Shown piece after piece: positions 8,002 to 14,827 of a stretch of 40,367 bases of DNA. The stretch is from the NCBI RefSeq assembly GCF_001043915.1, contig NZ_LABX01000027.1:1-40367 (forward strand), given 5' to 3'. The stretch is from Methylobacterium aquaticum. GTDB taxonomy: Bacteria; Pseudomonadota; Alphaproteobacteria; Rhizobiales; Beijerinckiaceae. The first letter of the stretch is position 1; each line of letters opens with the position of its first letter. The notes under the pieces are model-generated. The model worked only from the letters and a program-made list of their open reading frames with translations. It was not told the origin of the DNA and did no database searches. Made by a program: the position numbers and the translations under genes.

Positions 8002-8901
8002 TCACCGCGAAGACTTGAGCTTCATGAAATCGATGAAGGATCGGAGAGTGAGCGGCATGTAGGTCCGGCTCGGATAGTAGAGGTGGAAACCGCTCACCGG
8101 CCCACACCACTCGGCCAGCGCGCGGACGAGCGTTCCGGCGGTCAGATGCGGCTCGACAACAGCCTCCGAGAGCAGCGCCAGACCAACTCCGTCCAGCGCG
8201 GCGGAGAGCAGCAGATCGGTGTCGTTCACGGTCAGCACGTCCTTGACCTCGACCGCAATCGGTTCGTCCGGTCCGTGAAACGTCCAGGGGAACAACGCAC
8301 CGGTGGCTTCCCATCGGTAGGTGAGCGCGCGATGGCCGGCCAGGTCGCGCGGTGTTGCCGGCGGTGGGTGCTCGGCGAAGTAACCCGGAGCCCCCACGAC
8401 CGCCATGCGGAAGTCGGGCGTGAGCCTGACCGCCACCATGTCGCGGTCTACACGGTCACCGATGCGGATGCCGGCATCGAAACCCTTTGCGATCACATCA
8501 TTCAATTCATTGTCTATGACCAAGTCTACGCGCACGTCCGGGTGGAGGGATAGGTACGCCGCGATGCGCGGCATGATGGCGACGGTCGCAGCGACCCTGG
8601 AGAGGTTGACACGAACGGTGCCCCGCGGGCGCTCCTGGTAGCTGCCCACCTGCCGCACCGCGTCGCCGATCCCGGTCACCAGCGGCTGCACCTGTTCGCG
8701 CAGCATCTGTCCGGCCTGGGTCGGTGCGACGCTCCGAGTGGTACGATTCAGCAGTCTGACACCGAGCCGCTCCTCAAGAGAGCGGATCGTCCGGCTGAGC
8801 GCCGACGGGGACATCTTGAGCCGTACCGCCGCCCGCCTGAAGCTGCACTCCTGCGCGACGGTAAGGAATGCGTTCAGCTCGCCGAATTCCGACGGGCTCA
8901 T
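8002..8901 (-). CDS. LysR-family transcriptional regulator
   Basis: A 299-residue LysR protein. The HTH domain (about 1-62) includes ELNAFLTVAQECSFRRAA and SPSALSRTIRSLEERLGVRLLNRTTRS. The effector-binding domain (about 88-295) starts at GTVRVNLSRVAA and has typical GFDAGIRIGDRVD and GVGLALLSE segments. The start at 8901 (MSPSEFGEL) is preferred over 8943 because family proteins begin just before the HTH. It diverges from an MDR-family dehydrogenase gene over 116 bases, so that gene is its likely target. It is intact, unlike the LysR pseudogene immediately beyond its stop. Confidence 0.9.
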   Translation of the reverse strand: MSPSEFGELNAFLTVAQECSFRRAAVRLKMSPSALSRTIRSLEERLGVRLLNRTTRSVAPTQAGQMLREQVQPLVTGIGDAVRQVGSYQERPRGTVRVNLSRVAATVAIMPRIAAYLSLHPDVRVDLVIDNELNDVIAKGFDAGIRIGDRVDRDMVAVRLTPDFRMAVVGAPGYFAEHPPPATPRDLAGHRALTYRWEATGALFPWTFHGPDEPIAVEVKDVLTVNDTDLLLSAALDGVGLALLSEAVVEPHLTAGTLVRALAEWCGPVSGFHLYYPSRTYMPLTLRSFIDFMKLKSSR

Positions 8902-9017
8902 TATCGTCTCCGAATGCAACAGGCCATGCTGATCGTAGCCCATTATCGCTATGATCCGAAGCCTTCAAACTCGCCCTTGCGGAGCGTCCACCGAGGACGC
9001 GTAGCGGAGTGACGGCG

Positions 9018-10040
9018 ATGGAGCGCATGCTGCGGTGGGAGATCGACGCGGTCGGGAGGGAACACCTCGATCTTAGGGACGTGCCCGTCCCGCAGCCTGG
9101 GTTCGGCGAGGTGCTGGTGAAGGTGGCCGCGGTCGCCCTCAACTATCGCGACAAGATGGTGGTCGAAACAGGCCGTGGACTGCCGTTGCGCTTCCCGTTC
9201 ACGCCAGGCTCCGACCTGTCGGGTGAGATCGTCGCCCTGGGCGAGGGCTCGTCCCGTTTTGCAGTCGGCGACCAGGTGATCTCAACGCCAACGCCGGATT
9301 GGATCGACGGTCTGCGGCCCGGTACGGCCCGGACGCCTGCATACTGGACGTTGGGCGGGTTCTACCCAGGCGTCCTTGCGCAGTACGTCGCGATGCCGGA
9401 AGGCTGGTTTGTGCGGGCGCCAAGTACGCTTGAGCACTGGCAGGCCTGCACGTTGCCCGTTGCCGGGCTGACCGCCTGGTTCGCGCTCGTCGAACGTGCC
9501 GGTGTACGGGCGGGCGACACGGTATTGATCCCAAGCACGGGCGGCGTCGCCCTGTTCGGCATGCAGATCGCCAGGGCGAACGGCGCTGAACTCATCGTCT
9601 GCGGAGACCGCGAGAACGAAGCGCGGGCGCGCGCCTTGGGTGCCGACCACTACGTCTTGAGAGATCGCGAGGACTTGGTTGAGGAGGTGTACCGCCTGAC
9701 CGACGACCGCGGCGCCGACCATGTGCTCGAAGTGATCGGCGGCTCGCATCTGGGCCGGTCGGTGGAGCTCTCAGCCGTAGGCGGGCACATCTGTCAGGTC
9801 GGGGCGCTGGACGGCTGGGACATCAGCGCTCCGGCAATCCCGCTGATGCTGAAGGACGTGACGATCCACGGGATCGGAACGGGAAGCCGGACGGCCCTGG
9901 AGAGGTTCGTTCGTGCGGTGGACCGGACAGGCATGACCCCGGTCGTGGATTCGCGTTATCCGCTGCGAGAGCTGCTGGCGGCCTATGATCATCTCGACCG
10001 TGGACCCTTCGGCAAGGTGGTCATCGACGTGGCGAGCTGA
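9018..10040 (+). CDS. MDR-family (zinc-independent) alcohol dehydrogenase-like oxidoreductase
   Basis: A 340-residue medium-chain dehydrogenase. It has a GroES-like N-terminal half (PGFGEVLVKVAAVALNYRD, then FPFTPGSDLSGEIVALGEG) and a Rossmann half around STGGVALFGMQIARANGAELIV. Where zinc alcohol dehydrogenases have a Cys ligand, this protein has NYRD, and the structural-zinc cysteines are also absent, so it is probably a zinc-free NADPH oxidoreductase. The substrate is unknown. ATG 9018 follows GGAG at 9006-9009; GTG 9009 overlaps that Shine-Dalgarno. It is probably regulated by the divergent LysR protein. Confidence 0.9.
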   Translation: MERMLRWEIDAVGREHLDLRDVPVPQPGFGEVLVKVAAVALNYRDKMVVETGRGLPLRFPFTPGSDLSGEIVALGEGSSRFAVGDQVISTPTPDWIDGLRPGTARTPAYWTLGGFYPGVLAQYVAMPEGWFVRAPSTLEHWQACTLPVAGLTAWFALVERAGVRAGDTVLIPSTGGVALFGMQIARANGAELIVCGDRENEARARALGADHYVLRDREDLVEEVYRLTDDRGADHVLEVIGGSHLGRSVELSAVGGHICQVGALDGWDISAPAIPLMLKDVTIHGIGTGSRTALERFVRAVDRTGMTPVVDSRYPLRELLAAYDHLDRGPFGKVVIDVAS

Positions 10041-10106
10041 GCCGCCGGAGGAGCCCGGAAAGGGCGGTCCGATGGATGGACAGCGCTGATCGACGACTCT
10101 CGCGAG

Positions 10107-10213
10107 GCTAAGCAGATATCGCCGAAGTGGTCACCGGTTCGGCGGGAGAAAATCTGCGATCAAACAAGAAACTAAGCAGACTTGCGGTGGCCTGCCAACG
10201 CAAGTCTGCTTAG
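10107..10213 (+). repeat. Two-hairpin dispersed repeat, copy b (best preserved)
   Basis: Hairpin 1 has GCCGAA and TTCGGC arms around the GTGG-TC-ACCGG core (about 10121-10143). A linker with AAAATCTGCGATCAAACA follows. Hairpin 2 is perfect: a 15-bp arm at 10172-10186 pairs with 10199-10213 around a 12-base loop. It matches copy d in the opposite orientation near 37.3 kb over most of its length. It lies in the gap after the MDR dehydrogenase gene; the rest of that gap (10041-10106 and 10214-10301) holds nothing else I can support. Confidence 0.85.
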
Positions 10214-10301
10214 TCCCGAAGAGCGTCCGGAGGGCTCTCGGTGTTCGTCGCCGCGCTGATCCGGCCGATCCCTTCGAAACGGAGAAAGCAGGCGTAACCC
10301 G

Positions 10302-10800
10302 GTGAAAGTCTCCTTGATCGGGAGAGGCCAGGTCGGCCTCGCACTTGCCCCCGCTCTCCCGAACGCGGGCCATCAGGTGCGCTTCGGAGTTTGCGACCCG
10401 AGCGATGCAAAGCATGGGGGCAGCGAGACGCCGGTCTATGCCACGCGCGATGCGTCGGCCTTGGGGGGAGGTCATCATCGCCGCGATCAGGTGGGATCGA
10501 GTGGACAGCTTCCTCGCGGACGCAGGTGACCTCGCAGGCAAGGTGCTGATCGACGGCATCAATCCCGACGACTTCGCGGGCGGGCTTCGCCGGTTGATCA
10601 GTGCCGACACCTCCACCGCCAGCCTAATTCAGGCACGGACCGAGGCAGCGGTCGTGAAGACCCTCAATCACGTCGGTGCGTCGGTCATGGGTCATGCGAG
10701 CAAGTATGCGCTCAGACCCCTGCAGTTCGTCGCGGGCGACGATCCCGCAGCCAAGCAGACCGCCGATCCGGTTTCTATCTCGACGTCGAGAATAGGACCG
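10302..10800 (+). pseudogene. NADPH-dependent F420 reductase-like gene, frameshifted and truncated
   Basis: It starts at GTG 10302 with a Rossmann motif (VSLIGRGQVGLALAPAL). The frame shifts near 10455-10475, after which the other frame continues the same fold: GEVIIAAIRWDRVDSFL, then GKVLIDGINP, VKTLNHVGASVMG and PLQFVAGDDPAAKQT. The match fails near 10770 and the expected C terminus is missing. The decayed 3' end runs straight into the stop of gspK at 10827. This looks like a junction between an eroding region and the secretion cluster. Confidence 0.75.
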
Positions 10801-10826
10801 AAGGTCGTTCTCAGCGACAGTCGGTG

Positions 10827-11729
10827 TCATCCGGGCGCCAGCACGGCCAGGATCGCGTCGCAGGCTGGATGGCGCCCGGCGGCGGGCGCGATCTCCGTGG
10901 CGAAGCGCCAGGCGACCAGGCCGGTACCGATCCCGGGGGCGTTGACCGACAGGATGGCGCTGCGCCCGGCCCGCGCGCCGCCCGGGCCGGAGGCGACCAC
11001 GGTGACCGCATAGGCCCGGTGCGGGGACGTCGCCGCGTATTGCCCGATGCTCTGTGCCAGGACGCCGCCGGTCAAGGCTCGTCCAGGAGAGACCGAGAGG
11101 TCGATCCCGCCGCCGGGATTGTGCACCGTGACGGCCGGGCGCAGCAACGCCGCGTAGGTTTCGGTCATCGACGGAAGCTCCTCGATCTCGTCGATGGTGG
11201 CGAAGGGGGCGTTGCGCGGGCCCGTGGCGATCCCGCGGGCGCGGTATTGCGCGGCCTCGGCGCCGTTGGGCTCGGGGGCGTCGTCGGGATCGCGGGCATC
11301 CACGGCCTCGGCAGCCAGCGCCGCCGCGTCGCGGTCGGGCACCCCGAGGGCCCGGAAGGCGTCCTCCAGCAGGGGCCGCGGCGAGGCGTTGAGATCGACG
11401 AGGCCGGCTTGGTCCTGCACCGCGAGCGCCAGGGTGCCGCCCCCGGGGAGCGGGCAGGCGACCGGCGCGCCGTTCTCCGGCAGGCCGAGACCCGGCATGC
11501 GCCGGGCATGCTGCACGACGAGCGAGACCGCGGCCAGCCGGACCGCCCCGTCGGCGAGCCCCTGGAGCCGCAGGCTCGCCGCCCGGCTGGCCGTCGCCGC
11601 GCTGCGCGTCTGCATGGCCCTGACCGCGGTGGCCGCCGCAGCCGCGACCACGAGCAGGATCGCCAGCACCGAGGGCAGGACGAAGCCGGCCTCGCCACGG
11701 GTCCGCGCCGGTCCGGCGGGGGCGCTCAC
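10827..11729 (-). CDS. gspK: Type II secretion minor pseudopilin GspK
   Basis: A 300-residue protein with a prepilin-type leader ending at Gly15/Phe16 and a hydrophobic helix (about 16-38). It lacks Glu at position +5, as is typical of GspK, which caps the pseudopilus tip. The large C-terminal domain has helix-hairpin-helix-like GLVDLNASPRPLLEDAFRALG and ATIDEIEELP segments, characteristic of the T2SSK family. It starts at GTG 11729, overlapping the gspJ stop (GTGA). It is the last gene of the minus-strand run. No gspL or gspM follows; a decayed, opposite-strand gene lies beyond. Confidence 0.9.
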   Translation of the reverse strand: MSAPAGPARTRGEAGFVLPSVLAILLVVAAAAATAVRAMQTRSAATASRAASLRLQGLADGAVRLAAVSLVVQHARRMPGLGLPENGAPVACPLPGGGTLALAVQDQAGLVDLNASPRPLLEDAFRALGVPDRDAAALAAEAVDARDPDDAPEPNGAEAAQYRARGIATGPRNAPFATIDEIEELPSMTETYAALLRPAVTVHNPGGGIDLSVSPGRALTGGVLAQSIGQYAATSPHRAYAVTVVASGPGGARAGRSAILSVNAPGIGTGLVAWRFATEIAPAAGRHPACDAILAVLAPG

Positions 11730-12331
11730 GAGCCGCTCCCGAGGGGCAGCACGAGGGGCGGCCAGAGCCGCGGATCCGCGGGCGGGAAGGCGACCGTCAC
11801 CTCGACGAGGGCGGGCGGGCGGTCGCGGCGCGTCCAGGCCGTCGCCCAGCGGGGCACCGGATCCTGGCCCTGCGCCCCGAAATAGCGCAGGTGCAGGCCC
11901 GCCACGCCGTCGAGCAGCCGATCGGGCCGGCCCGGCGCCTCGGCGGGGCCGCTCGTCTCCACGAGGGCGAGGCTGTCACCGTCCCTGACCATCGCGACGG
12001 CGAGGCGCTGCTCGGAGCCGCGGGCAATGTCCCGGTTCGCCTGGACGGTGACGACGAGCCGGTCCGGCAGGCCGAGGAAGGGGGCGTAGCGTCCATCGGC
12101 GCGCCGCCCGGCGCGGTCGGCGAGGGCCCGCCGCAGGTGATCGCGCACGAGTTGCACCTCGTCCTGGGCGGCGAGCCGGCGGGCGGTGCGGCTGGTGGCC
12201 CCGGTCGCCTGAAGGGTCTGGAGCATCAGGAGGGCGACGAGCGCGCAGAGCGCGAGCGACACCAGCATCTCGACCAGCGTGAAGCCGGCCTGCGCCATCG
12301 ACGAGCGGTCGGCCCGCGCCTCACGTGCCAC
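11726..12331 (-). CDS. gspJ: Type II secretion minor pseudopilin GspJ
   Basis: A 201-residue protein with the prepilin peptidase site AG16-FTLVEML (Phe17 methylated, Glu21 at +5) and one hydrophobic helix (about 17-40). The C-terminal pseudopilin domain has LQTLQATGATSRTARRL and LVRDHLRRALADR. With GspI and GspK it forms the pseudopilus tip. GTG 12331 is chosen because GGAGG lies five bases upstream; the internal ATG at 12298 has no such site. It overlaps gspI by 11 bases and gspK by four. Confidence 0.9.
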   Translation of the reverse strand: MAREARADRSSMAQAGFTLVEMLVSLALCALVALLMLQTLQATGATSRTARRLAAQDEVQLVRDHLRRALADRAGRRADGRYAPFLGLPDRLVVTVQANRDIARGSEQRLAVAMVRDGDSLALVETSGPAEAPGRPDRLLDGVAGLHLRYFGAQGQDPVPRWATAWTRRDRPPALVEVTVAFPPADPRLWPPLVLPLGSGS

Positions 12332-12719
12332 CGAGGCCTCCGGCGATCAAGGTGGCATAGACGAGGCGGCCGTCGGGCCCGTCCAGGGTCAGGCGGACGC
12401 GCCAGAGCGGCGGCAGGTCGCGCCAGCCGAGCACCGGACCGGCATCGACGACGCTGAGGGTCCAGGCTTGCCCGTCGCTGAAGCGGCCCCGCTCGAGCCC
12501 GGCCCGCAGGGTGCCGGCCGCAGCCCGCAGGAGAACGATGCCTTCGGCCTCGTCGAGCCGCAGGCCCGCCGCCGCGATCCGGCGGCCGTCCCCGGTCATC
12601 TCGCCGGAGAGCCGGATCACCGTCAGGCTCATGAGCGACACGATCGCGAAGGCGACGAGGACCTCGACCAGCGTGAAGCCGGCCTCCCGCTCGTGCGGTT
12701 GCGGCGGCGTCCGCCTCAT
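12321..12719 (-). CDS. gspI: Type II secretion minor pseudopilin GspI
   Basis: A 132-residue protein with the prepilin site AG14-FTLVEVLVAFAIVSL (Glu19 at +5), a hydrophobic N-terminal helix and the conserved GspI C-terminal part ending LPPLWRVRLTLDGPDG. GspI nucleates the tip complex with GspJ and GspK. The ATG overlaps the gspH stop (ATGA), so the four pseudopilin genes are translationally coupled. Confidence 0.9.
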   Translation of the reverse strand: MRRTPPQPHEREAGFTLVEVLVAFAIVSLMSLTVIRLSGEMTGDGRRIAAAGLRLDEAEGIVLLRAAAGTLRAGLERGRFSDGQAWTLSVVDAGPVLGWRDLPPLWRVRLTLDGPDGRLVYATLIAGGLGGT

Positions 12720-13189
12720 GGGACGGCATCCCCGCGCCGCAGCGCCCCGGTGACCCGGCTCACGGTCATGACCCGGATGCCCGTCGCGCCCGCGAGGACG
12801 ATCCGGCCCCCCGTCGTCGCGCCGCTCGGCAGGAAGCGGATCTCGCCCGGGCCCGACCGCGCCTCCGGCGGGATGTCGATGTCGACGCGCAGGGGCGCCA
12901 TGGCGAGCGGGCGGGCGCCGCGGCGCGAGGACAGGAACGCGGACGTCGCGGGATCGTAGAGGAGGCGCGCGGTCTGGCCGGTCCGCACCGCCTCCGCCCG
13001 CAGAAGCGCGACCTCGGCCGCGACCGCTTCCGCGGCCGCGTCGAGCCGCTGCCCGGGCAGGAGCCGGCCCAGGGTGGGACCGCCGAGCCCCACCGCCAGG
13101 GCCAGCACGGCGAGCACCACCAGCATCTCGACGAGCGAGAAGCCGGCCGCCGGCCCGCCGGCGGCACCGTCGTGCCGCGCCGCTCTCAC
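12716..13189 (-). CDS. gspH: Type II secretion minor pseudopilin GspH
   Basis: A 157-residue protein starting at GTG 13189, which overlaps the TGA of the Sco gene (GTGA). It has the prepilin site AG16-FSLVEMLVVLAVLAL (Glu21 at +5) and the GspH-type region LDAAAEAVAAEVALLRAEAVRTGQTARLLYDP. GspH joins the tip complex to the major pseudopilin. No major pseudopilin gene (gspG) or other core T2SS gene occurs in the window, so the rest of the machine must be encoded elsewhere if it is functional. Confidence 0.88.
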   Translation of the reverse strand: MRAARHDGAAGGPAAGFSLVEMLVVLAVLALAVGLGGPTLGRLLPGQRLDAAAEAVAAEVALLRAEAVRTGQTARLLYDPATSAFLSSRRGARPLAMAPLRVDIDIPPEARSGPGEIRFLPSGATTGGRIVLAGATGIRVMTVSRVTGALRRGDAVP

Positions 13190-13860
13190 CGGCCCGGGAC
13201 GGCCGGCGGGGCGACGGGCCCGGCGAGGGCGGCGAGCCGCGCCGCCAGGGCCTCCGGCCCCAGGCCGGGCGCGATCCGGTCGACGATCAGCCCGTCGCCG
13301 TCGATGAGGAACAGCGTGGCGGTGTGGCCGTAGGCGTAGTCCCCGCCCCGAAGCTCGGTGCGCTGCGCGACGACGCGGAAGCTGCGGATCGCCTCGTCGA
13401 CGGCCGGGCGCGGGCCCGAGAGGCCGACGATCCCCGGATCGAAGCTCTGCATGTAGCGCCCGAGGACGTCGGCGGTGTCGCGCTCGGGATCGACCGAGAC
13501 GAAGAACACCGGCAGCGCCCGGCCCGGGAGCCGCGGGAGCGCCAGCGACAGTTCGGACAGGGTCGTCGGGCAGATGTCCGGGCAGTGGGTGAAGCCGAAG
13601 AACAGCGCGTAGGGCTTGCCCGCGAGGTCGTCGGAATCGACGGTCCGACCATCCGGGGCGATTAGGCGGAAATGCCCGGCGAGCAGGCTGCCGCCGTCGC
13701 CGGATGGCGGCCCGGACAGGGCCGGTCGGGCCGCCGTCGCGGGGGCACTGGCCTCGCCGACGCCGGAATCTTGCACGACCGAATCGCGAGCGCGGGCGGC
13801 CGGCCCGAGGCAGGTGACACCGATGAGGAAGGCCGCGAGCGCGGGACGATGCAGCACCAT
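13186..13860 (-). CDS. Sco-family copper chaperone
   Basis: A 224-residue thioredoxin-fold protein. A signal peptide (MVLHRPALAAFLIGVTCLGPAARA) precedes the copper-binding motif HCPDICPTT with Cys93 and Cys97. The third ligand, His179, lies in YGHTATLFLIDGDG. Sco proteins deliver copper to exported cuproproteins, classically cytochrome oxidase CuA, or act as thiol reductases. Here no oxidase gene is near. The gene is coupled to gspH and lies downstream of a secreted copper-radical oxidase, so that enzyme is a plausible client (inference). An earlier ATG at 13950 has a better Shine-Dalgarno (GAGG at 13956-13959) and would add 30 residues before the signal peptide. Confidence 0.88.
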   Translation of the reverse strand: MVLHRPALAAFLIGVTCLGPAARARDSVVQDSGVGEASAPATAARPALSGPPSGDGGSLLAGHFRLIAPDGRTVDSDDLAGKPYALFFGFTHCPDICPTTLSELSLALPRLPGRALPVFFVSVDPERDTADVLGRYMQSFDPGIVGLSGPRPAVDEAIRSFRVVAQRTELRGGDYAYGHTATLFLIDGDGLIVDRIAPGLGPEALAARLAALAGPVAPPAVPGR

Positions 13861-13953
13861 GGTGGGGCCTGGCTGAGATGGGAGACGAGGCGGAGCCGCG
13901 GCAGGGCCGGGAAGACCAGCCGGACATGGACGGCTCCCGGGGTCCCACATCAC

Positions 13954-14427
13954 GGCCTCATGGTAAACAAACGGCTAAGGCGCGTGGCCGATGCCGCGCT
14001 TCTTCGCTGTCGCGGGGGCTCAAACCCTATGAGACGCTGCAAATTTGATTCGAAAATTCTTGATATCAAAGCGCAATCCGCCAATTAACATGCGATAAAT
14101 GTAAGCAAGACTATCGATCTATCGTCGATCTTGGCTCATTCGACGAGGGATGGATTTATAATCATCGGCAGTCAACATGAACGGATCGGGCCGACGGCGC
14201 GTCCCGCTCCGCGGGGCTGCGCCATCGGATGGAGGACGCGCTGGGCCCGGCCTCCGGGCGACCGAACGCAGGCGAGGCGCCGCCCCGCGCCGCTCGTCGC
14301 GCGCCTCAGGCGAGCCGCCGCCCCGAGGCCCCGGCTGCGAACAACCCCGCACGGGCGGGGTGCGGCCGTGCTCCCGGCTCCGGCCGCGTCCGTCAGGAGG
14401 GGGCGGGCCGGCGCGGCCGGGTTCCGG
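13954..14427. other. Intergenic region with AT-rich promoter candidate
   Basis: The stretch 14035-14165 is clearly AT-rich and includes TTGATATCAA (14070-14079). It is the only likely place for a promoter driving the Sco-gspHIJK run on the minus strand, though no unambiguous -35/-10 pair can be named. The part from 14170 to 14340 is very GC-rich and shows no supported gene. Confidence 0.4.
14345..14360 (-). terminator. Terminator-like hairpin after the small exported protein gene
   Basis: CCCCGC (14345-14350) and GCGGGG (14355-14360) form a stem with a 4-base loop. On the minus strand it is followed by TTGTT. It lies about 70 bases beyond the stop of the 94-residue protein, so it could end the upstream transcript before the Sco-gsp operon. 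Confidence 0.45.
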
Positions 14428-14712
14428 TCACGGGCATTCCGCGCCGGCCGTCCACTCGAAGGTCGTGCGCTGCTCGCGGGCATAGGCGGCGCAGGCCGCT
14501 TGCGGCACGCCATTCATGCAGAAGCGCTTCTGGCCGCCCGGAGGGGTCATCGCACAGGACCCCGTCCCCGAGGACGCGGGCGTGCCTGCCCCAGATGCGG
14601 GGGCGGTCTGGGGCGCCTGTGCCCGTGCGGGCCCGGCGGCCTGGATCGCGCCGAGGGCGAGAACGAGGGCGAGAGCGAGGGGCCTCGCGGCTGTGGAGGG
14701 TTTCGGCGGCAT
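14428..14712 (-). CDS. Small Cys-containing exported protein, unknown function
   Basis: A 94-residue protein I do not recognise. It has a signal peptide (hydrophobic 11-26, ARA-QAP cleavage near 31), an Ala/Pro/Ser/Thr-rich linker (about 32-50) and a C-terminal part with four cysteines (53, 65, 74, 93), enough for two disulfides. GAGGA lies eight bases before the ATG. It sits between the galactose oxidase gene and the Sco gene in the same direction, so it could be a cofactor, inhibitor or maturation partner of the secreted oxidase. That is inference from position only. Confidence 0.7.
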   Translation of the reverse strand: MPPKPSTAARPLALALVLALGAIQAAGPARAQAPQTAPASGAGTPASSGTGSCAMTPPGGQKRFCMNGVPQAACAAYAREQRTTFEWTAGAECP

Positions 14713-14827
14713 CGGTCGGTCCTCGATGAGTGGGGGCTTGTCCGGTCGTGCGATGGTGCGGAAACGCGCCGGCCGGAGCCTGCACCCGACCCGTTCCGGC
14801 CGGGCGCAGGCTCGCGACGAGGGCGCG

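Noticed and set aside
13186..13950. Sco as part of a cytochrome oxidase operon.
   Set aside because: No cox, cta or cyo gene lies in the window. The gene is coupled to gspH instead.
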